DNA of 64,000 nt from Tatumella ptyseos ATCC 33301 (GCF_000735525.1 NZ_JMPR01000004.1:62001-126000), one strand, 5' to 3'; shown: positions 9,906 through 20,764, counted from the first letter of the stretch. Notes: generated from the letters alone by a model not told the origin. Translations and numbers: made by a program.

Positions 9906-11623
9906 TGTTTACACTGATAACTACCCTGGCAACGCTGTTGCTGATCATTCTGATCTCTTCCTGGCTGACACGGCGGATCAAAAATACCAGTGCCAGGGAG
10001 TATTTTATGGCCAGCGGCAAGCTGAGCTTCGGTTTTATCGCCGGTTCCATGATGCTGACGAATGTGTCCGTTGATCAACTGATCGGCCTGAACGGCGATG
10101 CCTACCTGCATAATCTCAGTGCCATCGCATGGGAAGCCACGGCCATTATTGCCATTATCGCGCTGGCGTTGTTCTTCCTTCCCCGCTATATGCAAAGCGG
10201 CTTTACCACCCTGACCGGGTTTATTGAATCCCGTTATGACCGGACCGCCCGCAAAATTGTCAGTATTCTGCTGCTGATGACGTATACCCTGGTGTTATGC
10301 CCTTCATCACTCTACCTCGGGGCGCTGACGCTGGAGAAAATCTTTAATGTTCAGCAACTGCTGGGGATCAGTTATCAGAGCAGCCTGGTCGCCATGATCT
10401 GTCTGACCGGAGCCATCGGGACGGCCTATGCCGTGTTCGGCGGGCTGCGGGCGATTGCGGTTTCCGATACTATCAATGGTGTGTTTCTGCTGGCGATCAT
10501 TTTCCTGGTCCCGGTGCTCGGCTTTATCGCGCTGGGACACGGCCATTTTCAGGAAGGGGTACACGAGCTTCTGCGTCAGAATCCGCAAAAACTGAATATG
10601 ATCGGCAATGCCCACGACAGTGTGCCGTTCAGCACCCTGTTTACCGGGATGATTTTTGCCAACCTGTTTTACTGGTGTACCAACCAGGCCATTATGCAAA
10701 AAAGCCTGGCCGCCCGTTCACTGGAGGAAGCACAGAAAGGTATTCTGCTCACCGGGGCGTTTAAGCTGATCCTGCCATTACTGATGATGCTGCCCGGCAT
10801 TATTGCCTGGCACTATTTCCGCGGGCATCCGCTGGTCTCGTCGGACCTGGCGTATCCGGCCCTGATTGCTGCTCTGTTGCCCTGGTGGCTGAAAGGGTTC
10901 TTTGTCGCCATCATCCTCGGTGCGGTAATGAGTCACTTTAATGCCATACTGAATGCGTCTGCTACGCTGCTGACTTATGACTTCTATCTGCACCGCCGCC
11001 CCGGAGCCACAGACCGCCAACAGATCCGTTTCGGTAAGCAAATGACCCTGCTGGTCGCCATTATCTCTATTGCCTGTGCCCCGTTGTTAATCCATGCCCC
11101 GGACGGTATCTACACCCTGTTACGCCGTTTCACCGGGTTCTTTAATATGCCGGTCATTGCGATAGTGCTGTTTGCCTTTCTCGTCTCCCGGCCGCCCGCC
11201 ATCGCCGCAAAAGTGGTGCTGGTGTTTCATGCCCTGCTGTACGGTATTTTTATTCTGGGACTGAACGTGGATGCCCGCTGGGGGATCAGCTTTATTCATC
11301 TGATGGGGATATTATTTGCCTGTGAAATGTTACTGCTGTTTGCTCTGAACCATTATCTGCCCTCGGGCAATAAAGGCCGCCTGCCTGACAGCGGAAGTGA
11401 ACTGGTAGGCTGGCGCTATGCGGTGCCGGTGAGTATCGCGCTGATTGCGGCACTGGTCAGTCTGTATCTGACGTTCTCCCCGCTCGGACTGGTGAGCGGG
11501 CACTTACAGCAAGGCTGGTATATTGCGATGGTGCTGGTCTGGAGTCTGGCGTTGATCGCCCATCTGCGCTACGCCCGGCGGTCAAAATCGCGCCCGCTTG
11601 CCGGTAACGGCTTGCGGGCATAG
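9905..11623 (+). CDS. Sodium:solute symporter (SSS family, YidK-like)
   Basis: This 572-residue inner-membrane sodium/solute symporter has about 14 hydrophobic helices. It aligns with E. coli YidK throughout, for example MLTNVSVDQLIGLNGDAY near residue 50, YAVFGGLRAIAVSDTINGV near 175, and NLFYWCTNQAIMQKSLAARS near 250. Its ATG overlaps the aldo/keto reductase stop by one base (TGATG), so translation is coupled. It is the likely importer for the substrate of the monooxygenase/reductase pair. A strong hairpin follows. Confidence 0.87.
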   Translation: MFTLITTLATLLLIILISSWLTRRIKNTSAREYFMASGKLSFGFIAGSMMLTNVSVDQLIGLNGDAYLHNLSAIAWEATAIIAIIALALFFLPRYMQSGFTTLTGFIESRYDRTARKIVSILLLMTYTLVLCPSSLYLGALTLEKIFNVQQLLGISYQSSLVAMICLTGAIGTAYAVFGGLRAIAVSDTINGVFLLAIIFLVPVLGFIALGHGHFQEGVHELLRQNPQKLNMIGNAHDSVPFSTLFTGMIFANLFYWCTNQAIMQKSLAARSLEEAQKGILLTGAFKLILPLLMMLPGIIAWHYFRGHPLVSSDLAYPALIAALLPWWLKGFFVAIILGAVMSHFNAILNASATLLTYDFYLHRRPGATDRQQIRFGKQMTLLVAIISIACAPLLIHAPDGIYTLLRRFTGFFNMPVIAIVLFAFLVSRPPAIAAKVVLVFHALLYGIFILGLNVDARWGISFIHLMGILFACEMLLLFALNHYLPSGNKGRLPDSGSELVGWRYAVPVSIALIAALVSLYLTFSPLGLVSGHLQQGWYIAMVLVWSLALIAHLRYARRSKSRPLAGNGLRA

Positions 11624-11660
11624 GCCACACACCCAGAGATCACGCACGGCCCTTCAGATC

Positions 11661-11690
11661 CTGCGGCCCCGGTAAGCCACGGGGCCGCAG
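11661..11690. terminator. Convergent terminator hairpin (SSS symporter / SDR)
   Basis: A perfect 11-bp stem CTGCGGCCCCG/CGGGGCCGCAG with an 8-nt loop lies between two convergent genes. Confidence 0.7.
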
Positions 11691-11694
11691 GTCG

Positions 11695-12492
11695 TTAGCC
11701 GTTACCGCGGAATTCCGGATAAAGACTCATCCCGCCATCCACAAATAATGTGGTGCCGTGCACATAATCCGCCAGGTCACTGGCCAGCCAGACGACAGCG
11801 TTGGCAATATCTTCGGTCACCCCGATACGTCCGTAAGGGATCAATTCCAGCAGTTTTTCGGCCGCCTCTCCCTGCGTCGCTTCCTTATTAATCGCCGTGG
11901 CGATGGCACCCGGGGCAACGGCATTAATACGGATTTTCTCCTCACCCAGCTCCTGTGCCAGCGAACGCATCAGCAAATCCAGCCCGCCTTTTGAGGCGGC
12001 GTAGTTGGCATGACCGGCCCAGGGGATCAACTGATGCACCGAGCTCATATGAATAATTTTACCTTTTGCCCGGCTGACAGACGCGCGATCCTGTTGACGG
12101 AACTGCCGGACGGCCGCCCGGGCGCACAGAAACTGTCCGGTCAGGTTCACATCCAGGACCTGTTGCCACTCGGCGAGGCTCATATCGGCTATCATGGCAT
12201 CCCGCTGCAGGCCGGAGTTAGCCACCAGAATATCCAGGGCACCAAAGGCTTCGAGGGTTTTCGCAAACAGGTTTTCGACATCCTCTTCTTTTGACACATC
12301 CCCCTGCACCGTAATGGCCTGACCGCCCTTTTCACGAATGCTGCTGGCAAGTTTTTCTGCCGGCTCAGGCTGGCTGCGGTAATTAATCACCACGCTGGCA
12401 CCGGCAGCCGCCAGGGCTTCGGCACATCCGTAGCCAATACCTGAACTGGCACCGGTAATTAACGCCACCTGGTTTTTCAGAGATAAAATCAT
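11695..12492 (-). CDS. Short-chain dehydrogenase/reductase, glucose 1-dehydrogenase-like
   Basis: This 265-residue classical SDR has the cofactor motif TGASSGIGYG near residue 14, VANSGLQ (NNAG equivalent), and the catalytic Ser-Tyr-Lys set in MSSVHQL and NYAASK. The C-terminal VDGGMSLYP is typical of the group annotated as glucose 1-dehydrogenase or 3-oxoacyl-reductase-like SDRs. NADP preference is suggested by NYRSQP after beta-2. The gene stands alone, with about 580 bp to the divergent btsT gene. The substrate is not assigned. Confidence 0.85.
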   Translation of the reverse strand: MILSLKNQVALITGASSGIGYGCAEALAAAGASVVINYRSQPEPAEKLASSIREKGGQAITVQGDVSKEEDVENLFAKTLEAFGALDILVANSGLQRDAMIADMSLAEWQQVLDVNLTGQFLCARAAVRQFRQQDRASVSRAKGKIIHMSSVHQLIPWAGHANYAASKGGLDLLMRSLAQELGEEKIRINAVAPGAIATAINKEATQGEAAEKLLELIPYGRIGVTEDIANAVVWLASDLADYVHGTTLFVDGGMSLYPEFRGNG

Positions 12493-13070
12493 CCATTACT
12501 CCTGTGTCTGCAGAATAAAATATCCCCTTAAGTGTAGACACGGATCCGCCGGTTACTCAAAAAGACAGGGAAAAACCGAAGAGACAGGTCGGGCAGACAG
12601 CCCCCCGACAGACCAGTAAGAGAGTGACAAATTCGCTGACATAATGACCTGTCAGTAACATAACAATATTTGAGCCAGCCCTTGCGTTAGTTAGTTCCCC
12701 CGGCATAGTGCTGGCTTTTATTCCGCAGGAGCCTGCCGTTCACACCGGGTGAACTCCCTCACGGTTTTTCTTTTAATCAGAAAATCATACTTAATATTTC
12801 AGGTCCGCAGCCTCTTCCTGACCCGAAAGTCTGCCACCGGATGCGACGTTCATCACAAATCTATTGGCTCTCCGCGCCGGAGAAAACCACTCATATCCCC
12901 CGGTAACCGCTTTTTCCGCTATATCGCCACTGACCCGCTTTTCTTCCCGCCTGCGAACAAAAACCGACAGGATGGGAGTGCCGCCACTGACCGGGCTGGC
13001 ACTCTCCCCGGCTCAGACCGGAGACCTCAGAACCGTTAACTTCTTTATCAGCTAACTGTATGGATAACTT
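12493..13070. promoter_or_regulatory. Intergenic region upstream of btsT with candidate BtsR direct repeat
   Basis: This 578-bp stretch has no convincing gene. At 12886 and 12906 it carries ACCACTCA and ACCGCTTT, a direct repeat 20 bp apart. It resembles the ACC(G/A)CT(C/T)A tandem site described for the E. coli LytTR regulator BtsR (YehT) in front of btsT, although the known spacing is one base longer. The repeat sits about 165 bp before the btsT ATG. Dependence on BtsSR, encoded just downstream, is therefore likely. Confidence 0.5.
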
Positions 13071-15224
13071 ATGGATAAACATAAATTTCTCAGGCATCTT
13101 CCCTGGGTTTTTTTAGGGATACTCGGGGCCGGATGCCTTGCCATCGTGGCATTACGGCGCGGTGAAACTATCAGCGCCCTGTGGCTGGTCGTCGCCTCGG
13201 TGTCTGTCTATCTGGTGGCTTATCGCTATTACAGTCTCTATATTGCCCGCAAAGTCATGCAACTGGACCCGACACGGGCAACCCCGGCCGTACTCAATAA
13301 TGACGGTCTGAACTACGTCCCGACCAACCGCTATGTCCTGTTCGGCCACCACTTTGCCGCCATCGCCGGAGCGGGGCCGCTGGTCGGGCCGGTGCTGGCC
13401 GCACAAATGGGCTACCTGCCCGGAACGCTGTGGCTGCTCTCCGGGGTCGTCCTGGCCGGGGCGGTACAGGACTTTATGGTGCTGTTTATTTCCTCACGCC
13501 GGAACGGGGCATCCCTCGGAGAGATCATTAAACAAGAGATGGGCCCGGTCCCCGGGACCATTGCGTTGTTCGGCTGTTTTTTGATCATGATTATTATTCT
13601 GGCGGTACTGGCACTGATTGTGGTGAAAGCACTGGCCGAAAGTCCCTGGGGCGTTTTCACGGTATGCTCTACCGTGCCTATTGCCCTGTTTATGGGGATT
13701 TATATGCGTTTTTTACGGCCGGGTCGTGTGGGTGAAGTGTCGGTGATCGGTCTGGTATTGCTGCTGCTTTCTATCTGGTTCGGTGGTGTGATCGCCCATG
13801 ATCCTTACTGGGGCCCGGCACTGACCTTTAAAGATACCACCATCACGTTTACCCTGATTGGCTATGCCTTTGTCTCTGCACTGTTACCGGTCTGGCTGAT
13901 CCTGGCCCCCAGAGATTACCTGGCCACCTTCCTGAAAATCGGGGTGATTGTCGGTCTGGCTGCCGGGATTGTGATCCTGAACCCGGATCTGAAAATGCCG
14001 GCAGTCACGCCGTTTATCGATGGTTCCGGCCCGCTGTGGAAAGGCGCTCTGTTCCCGTTTTTATTTATCACTATCGCCTGTGGCGCGGTGTCAGGGTTTC
14101 ACGCACTGATAGCCTCCGGGACGACCCCGAAACTACTGGCCAACGAAAACGATGCCCGTTTTATTGGTTACGGTGCCATGCTGATGGAATCCTTTGTGGC
14201 CATGATGGCTCTGGTCGCGGCCTCGGTGATCGAACCCGGTCTGTATTTTGCGATGAACAGCCCGCCCGCTACCCTTGGGATCACCATGCCTGATCTGCAT
14301 CAGATGGGAGGCGATAATGCCCCGCTGATCATGGCACAACTACAGGAGGTGACTGCCCGGGCAGCCGCCACGGTCAGTTCCTGGGGATTTGTGATCACCC
14401 CGGAACAGATCCTGCAAACAGCCCAAAATATCGGGGAACCGTCGGTACTGAACCGGGCCGGCGGAGCACCGACGCTGGCCGTGGGAATTGCCGAAGTTTT
14501 CCATAAAATTATGCCAATGGCGGATATGGGATTCTGGTATCACTTCGGGATCCTGTTCGAGGCGTTATTTATCCTGACCGCTCTGGACGCCGGTACCCGC
14601 TCCGGGCGTTATATGTTGCAGGATCTGCTCGGTAACTTTATTCCTTTCCTTAAAAAAACACAGTCACTGCCCGCCGGTATTATCGGTACAGCCGGCTGCG
14701 TCGGATTATGGGGCTATTTACTGTATCAGGGCGTCGTGGACCCGCTGGGTGGCGTGAAGAGTCTGTGGCCGTTGTTCGGTATCTCCAATCAGATGCTGGC
14801 CGCCGTCGCACTGATGCTGGGCTGTGTCATTCTTATCAAAATGAAACGGCAACGGTATGTCTGGGTTCCCTTGCTGCCGGCCATCTGGTTACTGATCTGT
14901 ACCACCCGGGCCTTAGGTCTGAAGCTGTTCAGCAATAATCCGCAACTGGAAGGCTTTTTCTATATGGCCCGGGAGTACCAGTCACGTTTACGTGTAGCGG
15001 GCAGTTCCCTGACGCCGGAACAGGTCAGCAATATGCAACATATCGTGATTAATAATTACACCAATGCCGGGCTGAGCATCCTGTTCCTGGTAGTGGTCTA
15101 CAGCATTATGATTTACGGCCTGAAAATATGGCGTCAGGCAAGCCGGATACCGAAACGTACCGACAAAGAAACCCCTTATGTCCCGATCCCTGAAGGCGGT
15201 GTTAAAACCACCTCCGGCCATTAA
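13071..15224 (+). CDS. btsT: Pyruvate/H+ symporter BtsT (CstA family)
   Basis: This 717-residue polytopic inner-membrane protein is nearly colinear with E. coli BtsT (YjiY, 716 residues), the high-affinity pyruvate:proton symporter of the peptide transporter carbon starvation (CstA) family. Distinctive stretches include [20 protein letters not shown] near residue 90 and [19 protein letters not shown] near 143. The C-terminus [16 protein letters not shown] is also conserved. Start ATG 13071 gives the E. coli length. It is followed by yjiX, and by the cognate BtsS-BtsR system on the opposite strand, an unusually compact complete set. Induction by extracellular pyruvate through BtsR is expected. 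Confidence 0.95.
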   Translation: MDKHKFLRHLPWVFLGILGAGCLAIVALRRGETISALWLVVASVSVYLVAYRYYSLYIARKVMQLDPTRATPAVLNNDGLNYVPTNRYVLFGHHFAAIAGAGPLVGPVLAAQMGYLPGTLWLLSGVVLAGAVQDFMVLFISSRRNGASLGEIIKQEMGPVPGTIALFGCFLIMIIILAVLALIVVKALAESPWGVFTVCSTVPIALFMGIYMRFLRPGRVGEVSVIGLVLLLLSIWFGGVIAHDPYWGPALTFKDTTITFTLIGYAFVSALLPVWLILAPRDYLATFLKIGVIVGLAAGIVILNPDLKMPAVTPFIDGSGPLWKGALFPFLFITIACGAVSGFHALIASGTTPKLLANENDARFIGYGAMLMESFVAMMALVAASVIEPGLYFAMNSPPATLGITMPDLHQMGGDNAPLIMAQLQEVTARAAATVSSWGFVITPEQILQTAQNIGEPSVLNRAGGAPTLAVGIAEVFHKIMPMADMGFWYHFGILFEALFILTALDAGTRSGRYMLQDLLGNFIPFLKKTQSLPAGIIGTAGCVGLWGYLLYQGVVDPLGGVKSLWPLFGISNQMLAAVALMLGCVILIKMKRQRYVWVPLLPAIWLLICTTRALGLKLFSNNPQLEGFFYMAREYQSRLRVAGSSLTPEQVSNMQHIVINNYTNAGLSILFLVVVYSIMIYGLKIWRQASRIPKRTDKETPYVPIPEGGVKTTSGH

Positions 15225-15276
15225 ATTACGCAAGGTCACGGCCCGCGTTTGCCGGGCCGGTGACGGAGGAGAAGTG

Positions 15277-15477
15277 ATGAGTAAAGCAGCTTCGGTAGCC
15301 AGACACCTCGGACATGCCGCCAGAATGCTGGTGGGTATTCCAGATTATGAAACCTATGTGGCGCATATGCAGCTCAGACATCCTGATCAGCCGGTGATGA
15401 GTTATAAAGAATTTTTCCGCGAACGTCAGCAGGCCCGCTATGGCGGTAATGGTAAGGGGGGAATGCGCTGCTGCTGA
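15277..15477 (+). CDS. yjiX: YjiX/YbdD family small protein
   Basis: This 66-residue protein matches E. coli YjiX. The diagnostic C-terminus [16 protein letters not shown], then GKGGMRCC, is complete, and the middle contains [12 protein letters not shown]. It is translated from ATG 15277 with GGAGGAGAAG upstream. A longer in-frame reading back into btsT is not supported. It lies 52 bp after btsT, as in E. coli, and is probably a partner or accessory of the CstA-type transporter. Its biochemical role is unknown. Confidence 0.93.
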   Translation: MSKAASVARHLGHAARMLVGIPDYETYVAHMQLRHPDQPVMSYKEFFRERQQARYGGNGKGGMRCC

Positions 15478-15608
15478 AGCGGTAATATCAATACCGACTG
15501 TCAGGCATGGTTGCCCCGCGGGGCCAGCGCCAGGAGCTCCCCGCGAATGACTGCATCACCCTCCCCGGCCTGACGGTCCCCGCATAACTGGCGGGGCAGA
15601 GAAGTCAT

Positions 15609-15633
15609 GACCGGGCCGTATGACAGCCCGGTC
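15609..15633. terminator. Convergent hairpin yjiX / btsR
   Basis: An 8-bp stem GACCGGGC/GCCCGGTC with a 9-nt loop lies immediately next to the btsR stop and between convergent transcripts. No strong T-tract is present. Confidence 0.5.
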
Positions 15634-15634
15634 G

Positions 15635-16363
15635 TCACGGGGATGATAACCCGAGGATCGCCTTCAGCACCTTCAGATAACGGCGGCTGACCGGAACGAT
15701 CTGTCCGTTTTTCATCACCAGCTCCCCCTGATGATTTTCATGCATGCGGATCTCACTCAGCAGATCCAGGTTGATCAAATGTTGCCGGTGGCAGCGGATC
15801 AACGGGGTCCGCCGTTCCAGCGTCCTCAGGGTCAACTCCGTCGTCCCGGTTTTTCCATCCCGCCCGGTCACATAGATACCCCCTATGCGGCTGCTGACAC
15901 AGGCAACGTCTTCCATCGGCAGCAGATAAATACGGTTCAGACCGTTACAGGGAATATATTTCAGCGGCCTCTGGGTCACCTCTATCCGGCTGAGATCCTG
16001 CGGCTCCTCTGCCTGCCGCAGGCGTTGTAGTGTTTTTTCGAGTCTGTCAGCCCGGAGTGGTTTTAACAGGTAATCAACGGCATTCTCATCAAAGGCCTGT
16101 AATGCGTATTCATCATAGGCTGTAAGAAAAACAATATGGGGCCGTTGCCGGGTATCCAGCATCCCGGCCATTTCCAGCCCGCTGATACGGGGCATATGAA
16201 TATCCAGAAAAACCACCCGCGGCTGCAGACGGTTAATTGCCGCCATTGCCTCTATCGCATTTTCCGCTTCGCCGGCAATCTCAATATCCGGGAATGATTG
16301 CAGTAACACCCGCAGATTTTCCCGTGCCAGGGGTTCATCATCCACGATCAATACCGTCAGCAT
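15635..16363 (-). CDS. btsR: LytTR response regulator BtsR (YehT)
   Basis: This 242-residue regulator has an N-terminal receiver domain with the acidic pocket DDEP and phospho-acceptor Asp54 in [17 protein letters not shown] LytTR DNA-binding domain occupies about residues 140-242 ([19 protein letters not shown], then [10 protein letters not shown]). It matches E. coli BtsR, which activates btsT on pyruvate stimulus. The start overlaps the 3' end of btsS by 7 bp, so the pair is translationally coupled. The neighbouring btsT and yjiX are its expected targets. Confidence 0.94.
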   Translation of the reverse strand: MLTVLIVDDEPLARENLRVLLQSFPDIEIAGEAENAIEAMAAINRLQPRVVFLDIHMPRISGLEMAGMLDTRQRPHIVFLTAYDEYALQAFDENAVDYLLKPLRADRLEKTLQRLRQAEEPQDLSRIEVTQRPLKYIPCNGLNRIYLLPMEDVACVSSRIGGIYVTGRDGKTGTTELTLRTLERRTPLIRCHRQHLINLDLLSEIRMHENHQGELVMKNGQIVPVSRRYLKVLKAILGLSSP

Positions 16364-18048
16364 GGCCCGGTCTCCGCCGGTAAGCGAAGCGTGACGCGGG
16401 TATAGCGTTCACTGTCCACTGTCACCGTAATCCCGTAATCATTGCCGAATTTTGCTTTCAGTCGTTTATCAGCCAGCCCCATACCCATCCCCTGCCCGTG
16501 ATGATTATCCGGCAGATAAAGACCGGCATTATCCTGCACGGTCACTTCCACACACAGTGGCTGACGGCGGGCAAAGATAGTAATTTCCCCGACCCCGAAC
16601 AGCCGTGATGTCCCGTGTTTGATCGCATTTTCCACCAGCGGCTGCAGAATAAATGCCGGCAACCGGTAATGACGTAATTCCTCCGGGATCTGCAGGGTCA
16701 CTTTCAGTTTTGACTGAAAACGCGCCTGCTCAATTTGCAGATAAGCCTGCACATGTTCCAGCTCATCGCCCAGAGTTGCAATTTCTGACGAGCGTTTTAA
16801 GTTTTTACGAAAGAAGGTCGACAGATCCTGCACCAGTAAACCGGCCCGCTGACTGTCCTGGCGGATCACCGCCTGTAAGGTATTCAGCGCATTAAACAGA
16901 AAGTGAGGGTTGACCTGGGCATGCAGCAGTTTAATCTCTGAGCGCGCCAGCAGAGCTTTCTGGCGTTCATACTGACCGGCAAGGATCTGTGCGGATAATA
17001 GCCGGGCGATCCCTTCTCCCAGAGTGCGATTGATCGAGCTGAATAAGCGGTTTTTCGCTTCATACAGCTTAATGGTGCCGATGATCCGCTGGTTTTCTCC
17101 CTGTAACGGGATCACCAGTGAGGATCCGAGCCGGCATTGCGGGCTGATCCGGCAACGGTAAGGCACCTCATTACCGTCAGCATAGACGACGTTACCGGTT
17201 TCAATGGCACGGCGGCTATGATCAGACGATACCGGCCGCCCGGCCAGATGATGATCATCGCCGATCCCGGTGAAGGCCAGTAGCTTCTCACAGTCGGTTA
17301 TCGCTACGGCACCGATATCCAGCTCCCGGTGCAGGACCTGAGCGACTTTCAGGCTATTTTCCTGATTAAATCCCTGCCGTAATATCCCTTCAGTGGCAGC
17401 GGCAACCCGTAATGCCGTCGCAGAAAATACGGAGGTGTATCGTTCAAACATCTCACGTTTATCCAAAAGGATACGCATAAATAGCGCCGCACCCGCCGTA
17501 TTTGTGATAACCATCGGGGCGGCAATATCGCTGACCAATGAGAGCGCTTCCGTATAAGGCCGCGAAATCAGCAAAATAATCAGCATCTGTACCAGCTCAG
17601 CCAGCAGAGTAATGAGCCCGGCGGTCAGCGGGCTGAAGATTTTATCTGCCCGCTCACGGCGAACCAGATACCGATGCAGCAGGCCACCCAGCAGCCCCTC
17701 GATCACCGTTGAGATCATGCAACTGACGGCAGTCATTCCTCCCAGAGAATAGCGATGCAGACCACCGGTCAGTCCGACCAGGATCCCCACCGAAGGCCCC
17801 CCGAGCAGCCCCCCCATCACCGCACCGATAGCCCGCGTATTGGCAATGGAATCATCGATATGCAGGCCGAAATAGGTTCCGGCAATACAGAAGAAAGAAA
17901 AAGTGATATAGCAGAGCAGCTTATGGCGAAACCTCACCGTCACCTGCATCAGCGGAATAAACAGGCGCGTCTTACTCATCAGCCAGGCGATGACCAGAAA
18001 GACACACATTTGCTGTAACAACAGTAATATCAAACGTATTTCATGCAT
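16357..18048 (-). CDS. btsS: Pyruvate-sensing histidine kinase BtsS (YehU, LytS family)
   Basis: This 563-residue kinase matches E. coli BtsS (561 residues). It has six N-terminal membrane helices of the 5TMR-LYT type ([20 protein letters not shown] near residue 60), a GAF domain with [14 protein letters not shown], the phospho-acceptor His in [13 protein letters not shown], and an HATPase domain ([10 protein letters not shown], then [12 protein letters not shown]). I start it at ATG 18048 (MHEIRL), which aligns with the E. coli N-terminus. An upstream in-frame TTG at 18072 would add eight unsupported residues. It is encoded next to its regulator and its target transporter. Confidence 0.94.
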   Translation of the reverse strand: MHEIRLILLLLQQMCVFLVIAWLMSKTRLFIPLMQVTVRFRHKLLCYITFSFFCIAGTYFGLHIDDSIANTRAIGAVMGGLLGGPSVGILVGLTGGLHRYSLGGMTAVSCMISTVIEGLLGGLLHRYLVRRERADKIFSPLTAGLITLLAELVQMLIILLISRPYTEALSLVSDIAAPMVITNTAGAALFMRILLDKREMFERYTSVFSATALRVAAATEGILRQGFNQENSLKVAQVLHRELDIGAVAITDCEKLLAFTGIGDDHHLAGRPVSSDHSRRAIETGNVVYADGNEVPYRCRISPQCRLGSSLVIPLQGENQRIIGTIKLYEAKNRLFSSINRTLGEGIARLLSAQILAGQYERQKALLARSEIKLLHAQVNPHFLFNALNTLQAVIRQDSQRAGLLVQDLSTFFRKNLKRSSEIATLGDELEHVQAYLQIEQARFQSKLKVTLQIPEELRHYRLPAFILQPLVENAIKHGTSRLFGVGEITIFARRQPLCVEVTVQDNAGLYLPDNHHGQGMGMGLADKRLKAKFGNDYGITVTVDSERYTRVTLRLPAETGPC

Positions 18049-18340
18049 CTGCAATCGCCCTGTCTCTGACAAATTGCGAGCATAGCGTTTCCGGACAGGC
18101 CTTTCTTTGCGCCAGCGCCGAAATTTACCACGGCTTTTCGTCAGTCAGTACCGCAAAAGATTTATGTGACAGCGCTGAGGATTGCCCTCTGTCACCGCAG
18201 AAATCTGCACCATTGATCTCTTGTTTCATTAACCGGAGCCTGTATGCAACACCTTAGCCCTGAACGGGTCCATATCGCCGCATTTCCGTCAAATGCCTGC
18301 TCAGGACCCGTGCCTGTCGGTATGATTTCCGGGACGGGCC
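18049..18340. other. Intergenic region, no gene recognised
   Basis: This is 292 bp between btsS and a porin gene. It should carry the btsSR promoter and the porin terminator. A short reading frame from 18244 has no recognisable content. Confidence 0.4.
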
Positions 18341-19426
18341 TCAGAAGACATAGATCATGGTAACGGCTACCGCATCCTGATTTGCCAGACGAAGCGCATT
18401 ATCTTTCTTCAGCAGGCTCTTTTTATATTCCGTGGTGATCCGGAAGTTATCATTAAACGGATAGGCGGCGAAAAATACCAATGCTTTATCCAGCCAGGCA
18501 TTACCGATGGATTCAAGACCTTCCCCCCGCGATTGTATATATCCGGCAGATGCCGTAATGCTCAGAGGTGTATTCCAGGAGGCTACCGCTTCAAAACTTT
18601 TGGCTTTGTTCGCAAACCCGGAAATATTTAGCGCGCTGCTACGGACCGGGTTCAAATTACGGCTTTCTGAATACAATACGGCCGCATAAAAAGGGGCGTG
18701 TTCCAGGTTTGTCCCGGCCACCCACGCTTCCATATTGTCCCCGCTACCGAGCGCCAGTTTTTTCTGTGCATCCGTCCGCGACGAACGGATATAGGACCCG
18801 CCAAGAGAAATACCGGTATCCGGGATTTTATACGTCAAAGACATACCATAACCGTTGCCATTCTGTTTCAGCGCCGGGGTATTACCTTCTTTTTTCCCCT
18901 GAAACTGGAAACCGGCTTCCAGCCCTTTCACCAGAGTAAAAAGATCCCGGTTATGGTAGGAAAAAGAGCCGGAACTGCGGCGTGACAGGAAGTTATCAAT
19001 AGAAAAAGAACCCGCACCCCAGACAGGGAAAATATCCGTCCAGCGTACAACATCATAAAAAACACTGTCATTCCTTCCGTAATCGAAATACCCATATTCT
19101 CCGGCCGAGATACCGACATAGGCATAACGGGTATAATCTTCCCCAGGCTCACTTTCGGCCTTATTTGCCCGGAAATCATGTTCGAAACGGCTGTAACCGT
19201 ACATCTGATCATTGATGTCGGTTTCTGCCCATAAATTAATACGGGCTATGACCGCATCGCCACTCATCGCCTTATTCTGACTGAAGAAGTGACGCCCCAG
19301 TACACGTCCGTCAAGATGCACCCGGTTTCCGCCCTGATCATAAATCGGTACAGCATGAGCATTCATCTGAAAAGAGGACAGTCCGGCTAACAGCATTACC
19401 CCGAAAGTATTTTTAATCGTCATCAT
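18341..19426 (-). CDS. Gram-negative porin (OmpC/OmpF-type superfamily)
   Basis: This 361-residue outer-membrane beta-barrel has a signal peptide (cleavage after MNAHA near residue 25) and the porin start VPIYDQGGNRVHLDGRVLG. Alternating beta-strands follow, including FEHDFRANKAE and RYAYVGISAGEYGYFDYGRND (classic porin YVG/FGR region), and the protein ends in a C-terminal Phe (MIYVF), the BAM sorting signal. It is the last gene of the sulfatase-maturase-porin series on the minus strand, 69 bp after the maturase. It may admit sulfated substrates to the periplasm, but that is inferred from position. Confidence 0.86.
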   Translation of the reverse strand: MMTIKNTFGVMLLAGLSSFQMNAHAVPIYDQGGNRVHLDGRVLGRHFFSQNKAMSGDAVIARINLWAETDINDQMYGYSRFEHDFRANKAESEPGEDYTRYAYVGISAGEYGYFDYGRNDSVFYDVVRWTDIFPVWGAGSFSIDNFLSRRSSGSFSYHNRDLFTLVKGLEAGFQFQGKKEGNTPALKQNGNGYGMSLTYKIPDTGISLGGSYIRSSRTDAQKKLALGSGDNMEAWVAGTNLEHAPFYAAVLYSESRNLNPVRSSALNISGFANKAKSFEAVASWNTPLSITASAGYIQSRGEGLESIGNAWLDKALVFFAAYPFNDNFRITTEYKKSLLKKDNALRLANQDAVAVTMIYVF

Positions 19427-19495
19427 ATTAATTCATCCTGAAATAATATTTATTTATGTTATTTTGCAACCTATCCTGTTGCGTTAATTTTATTG

Positions 19496-20704
19496 TTATG
19501 CGGTGTGGTGTCTGAAATAGCGTTTTATTTTTTGCGGAGACCTCCCTGATTTAAGTAGTGAAAGAATAATGTCCATTGAAGGTAAACAATGCCGCAGATA
19601 TTCTTTATAACCGGCACATAAATAGTTTTTATTCGTCTGTTCAAACCGGTGTTTCGGGCACCCTCCATGGCAGAGTGGCCGGAACGTACAACGGAGACAG
19701 TCAGGGTCGAGGTGACGGAGTTTATGCTGGCCGAAGCGGATATTCTGTTCAGAGTTGATCAGATCCCGGAGATCCGAATGATGTATGTTTCCCAGCCGGT
19801 GTTGCGGGTAGACGAAGTGATCGCAGGAATAGACATCCCCGTTCGCTTCCATCACCGGGTTCGCACCACAGGTCGGCGCAGTGACGCAGGATCCCTGTCC
19901 CCCGGCCAGTTGTGTCATCGTCTGTTCAAAATTCATCACAAACACACTGCCCGTGTCATTCAGCAGCCAGTGATCAAAAATTTTGTTCAGAAACCGGCCA
20001 TATGCCTGTGCCGGAACCGACCAGGGAGTCACCTCGCTCTGTCCGGTGAAATCCGGTGATATCAGCGTCAGTCCGTCCGGGCCTGGCTTATTCGCGGCTC
20101 TTTCCACCAGCGGGATAAACTGAATATAACGGCTGCCGGCCCGTTTCAGCGCCTGGTACGTTTCCAGCGGACGCCTGACATTCTCTGCATTAACCACCGT
20201 TAATGTATTGAACGCCACGCCGTGCTGCCTCAGTACGCGGATGCCGGCCAGCACGCTCTCATAGCTGCTCTTTCCTGCGCGGGTCTGACGCCAGCGGTCA
20301 TTACTGACACGGTCACCGTCCAGAGAAATCCCCACCAGAAAGTGGTGTTTTTTCAGAAAACGGGCCCAGCTATCGTCCAGTAACATACCGTTCGTCTGGA
20401 GATAGTTATTAATTTGCCGGTTGCCGCGATAACGCTGTTGCAGATCCAAGGCCTTTTCAAAGTAGTCAATGCCCATCAATGTCGGTTCACCGCCCTGCCA
20501 GATAAACTCCGCCACCTCTGAGGTCCCTGCCTCAATATTCTGCCGGACAAACGCTTCCAGCGTGGTGTCATCCATTTTCCAGTGGTTTTTTCTGTCCGGA
20601 TATAACCGCTCTTTTTCCAGGTAAAAACAGTAAGTACAGTCAAGGTTACAGACCGACCCGGAGGGTTTGGCAATCACCTGGAAATGCTCAAAAGGACGAT
20701 TCAT
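19496..20704 (-). CDS. Anaerobic sulfatase-maturating radical SAM enzyme (anSME)
   Basis: This 402-residue radical-SAM/SPASM protein converts the active-site Ser or Cys of sulfatases into formylglycine. The SAM-binding cluster motif CX3CX2C is C19-C23-C26. The family signature FIWQGGEPTLMG appears near residue 65. The C-terminal SPASM cysteines are seen in CGANPVMEANGDVYSCDHF, then CLRCTFRPLCHGGC. It sits 60 bp downstream of a Ser-type sulfatase gene, its obvious substrate. It acts in the cytoplasm before export of the sulfatase. Confidence 0.93.
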   Translation of the reverse strand: MNRPFEHFQVIAKPSGSVCNLDCTYCFYLEKERLYPDRKNHWKMDDTTLEAFVRQNIEAGTSEVAEFIWQGGEPTLMGIDYFEKALDLQQRYRGNRQINNYLQTNGMLLDDSWARFLKKHHFLVGISLDGDRVSNDRWRQTRAGKSSYESVLAGIRVLRQHGVAFNTLTVVNAENVRRPLETYQALKRAGSRYIQFIPLVERAANKPGPDGLTLISPDFTGQSEVTPWSVPAQAYGRFLNKIFDHWLLNDTGSVFVMNFEQTMTQLAGGQGSCVTAPTCGANPVMEANGDVYSCDHFVYPQHRLGNIHHSDLRDLINSEQNIRFGQHKLRHLDPDCLRCTFRPLCHGGCPKHRFEQTNKNYLCAGYKEYLRHCLPSMDIILSLLKSGRSPQKIKRYFRHHTA

Positions 20705-20764
20705 GATCAGCTTCCGTCTACGGGCAGTGCTGCCCGTACAGGCAACACTGCATCACTGCGGGGA

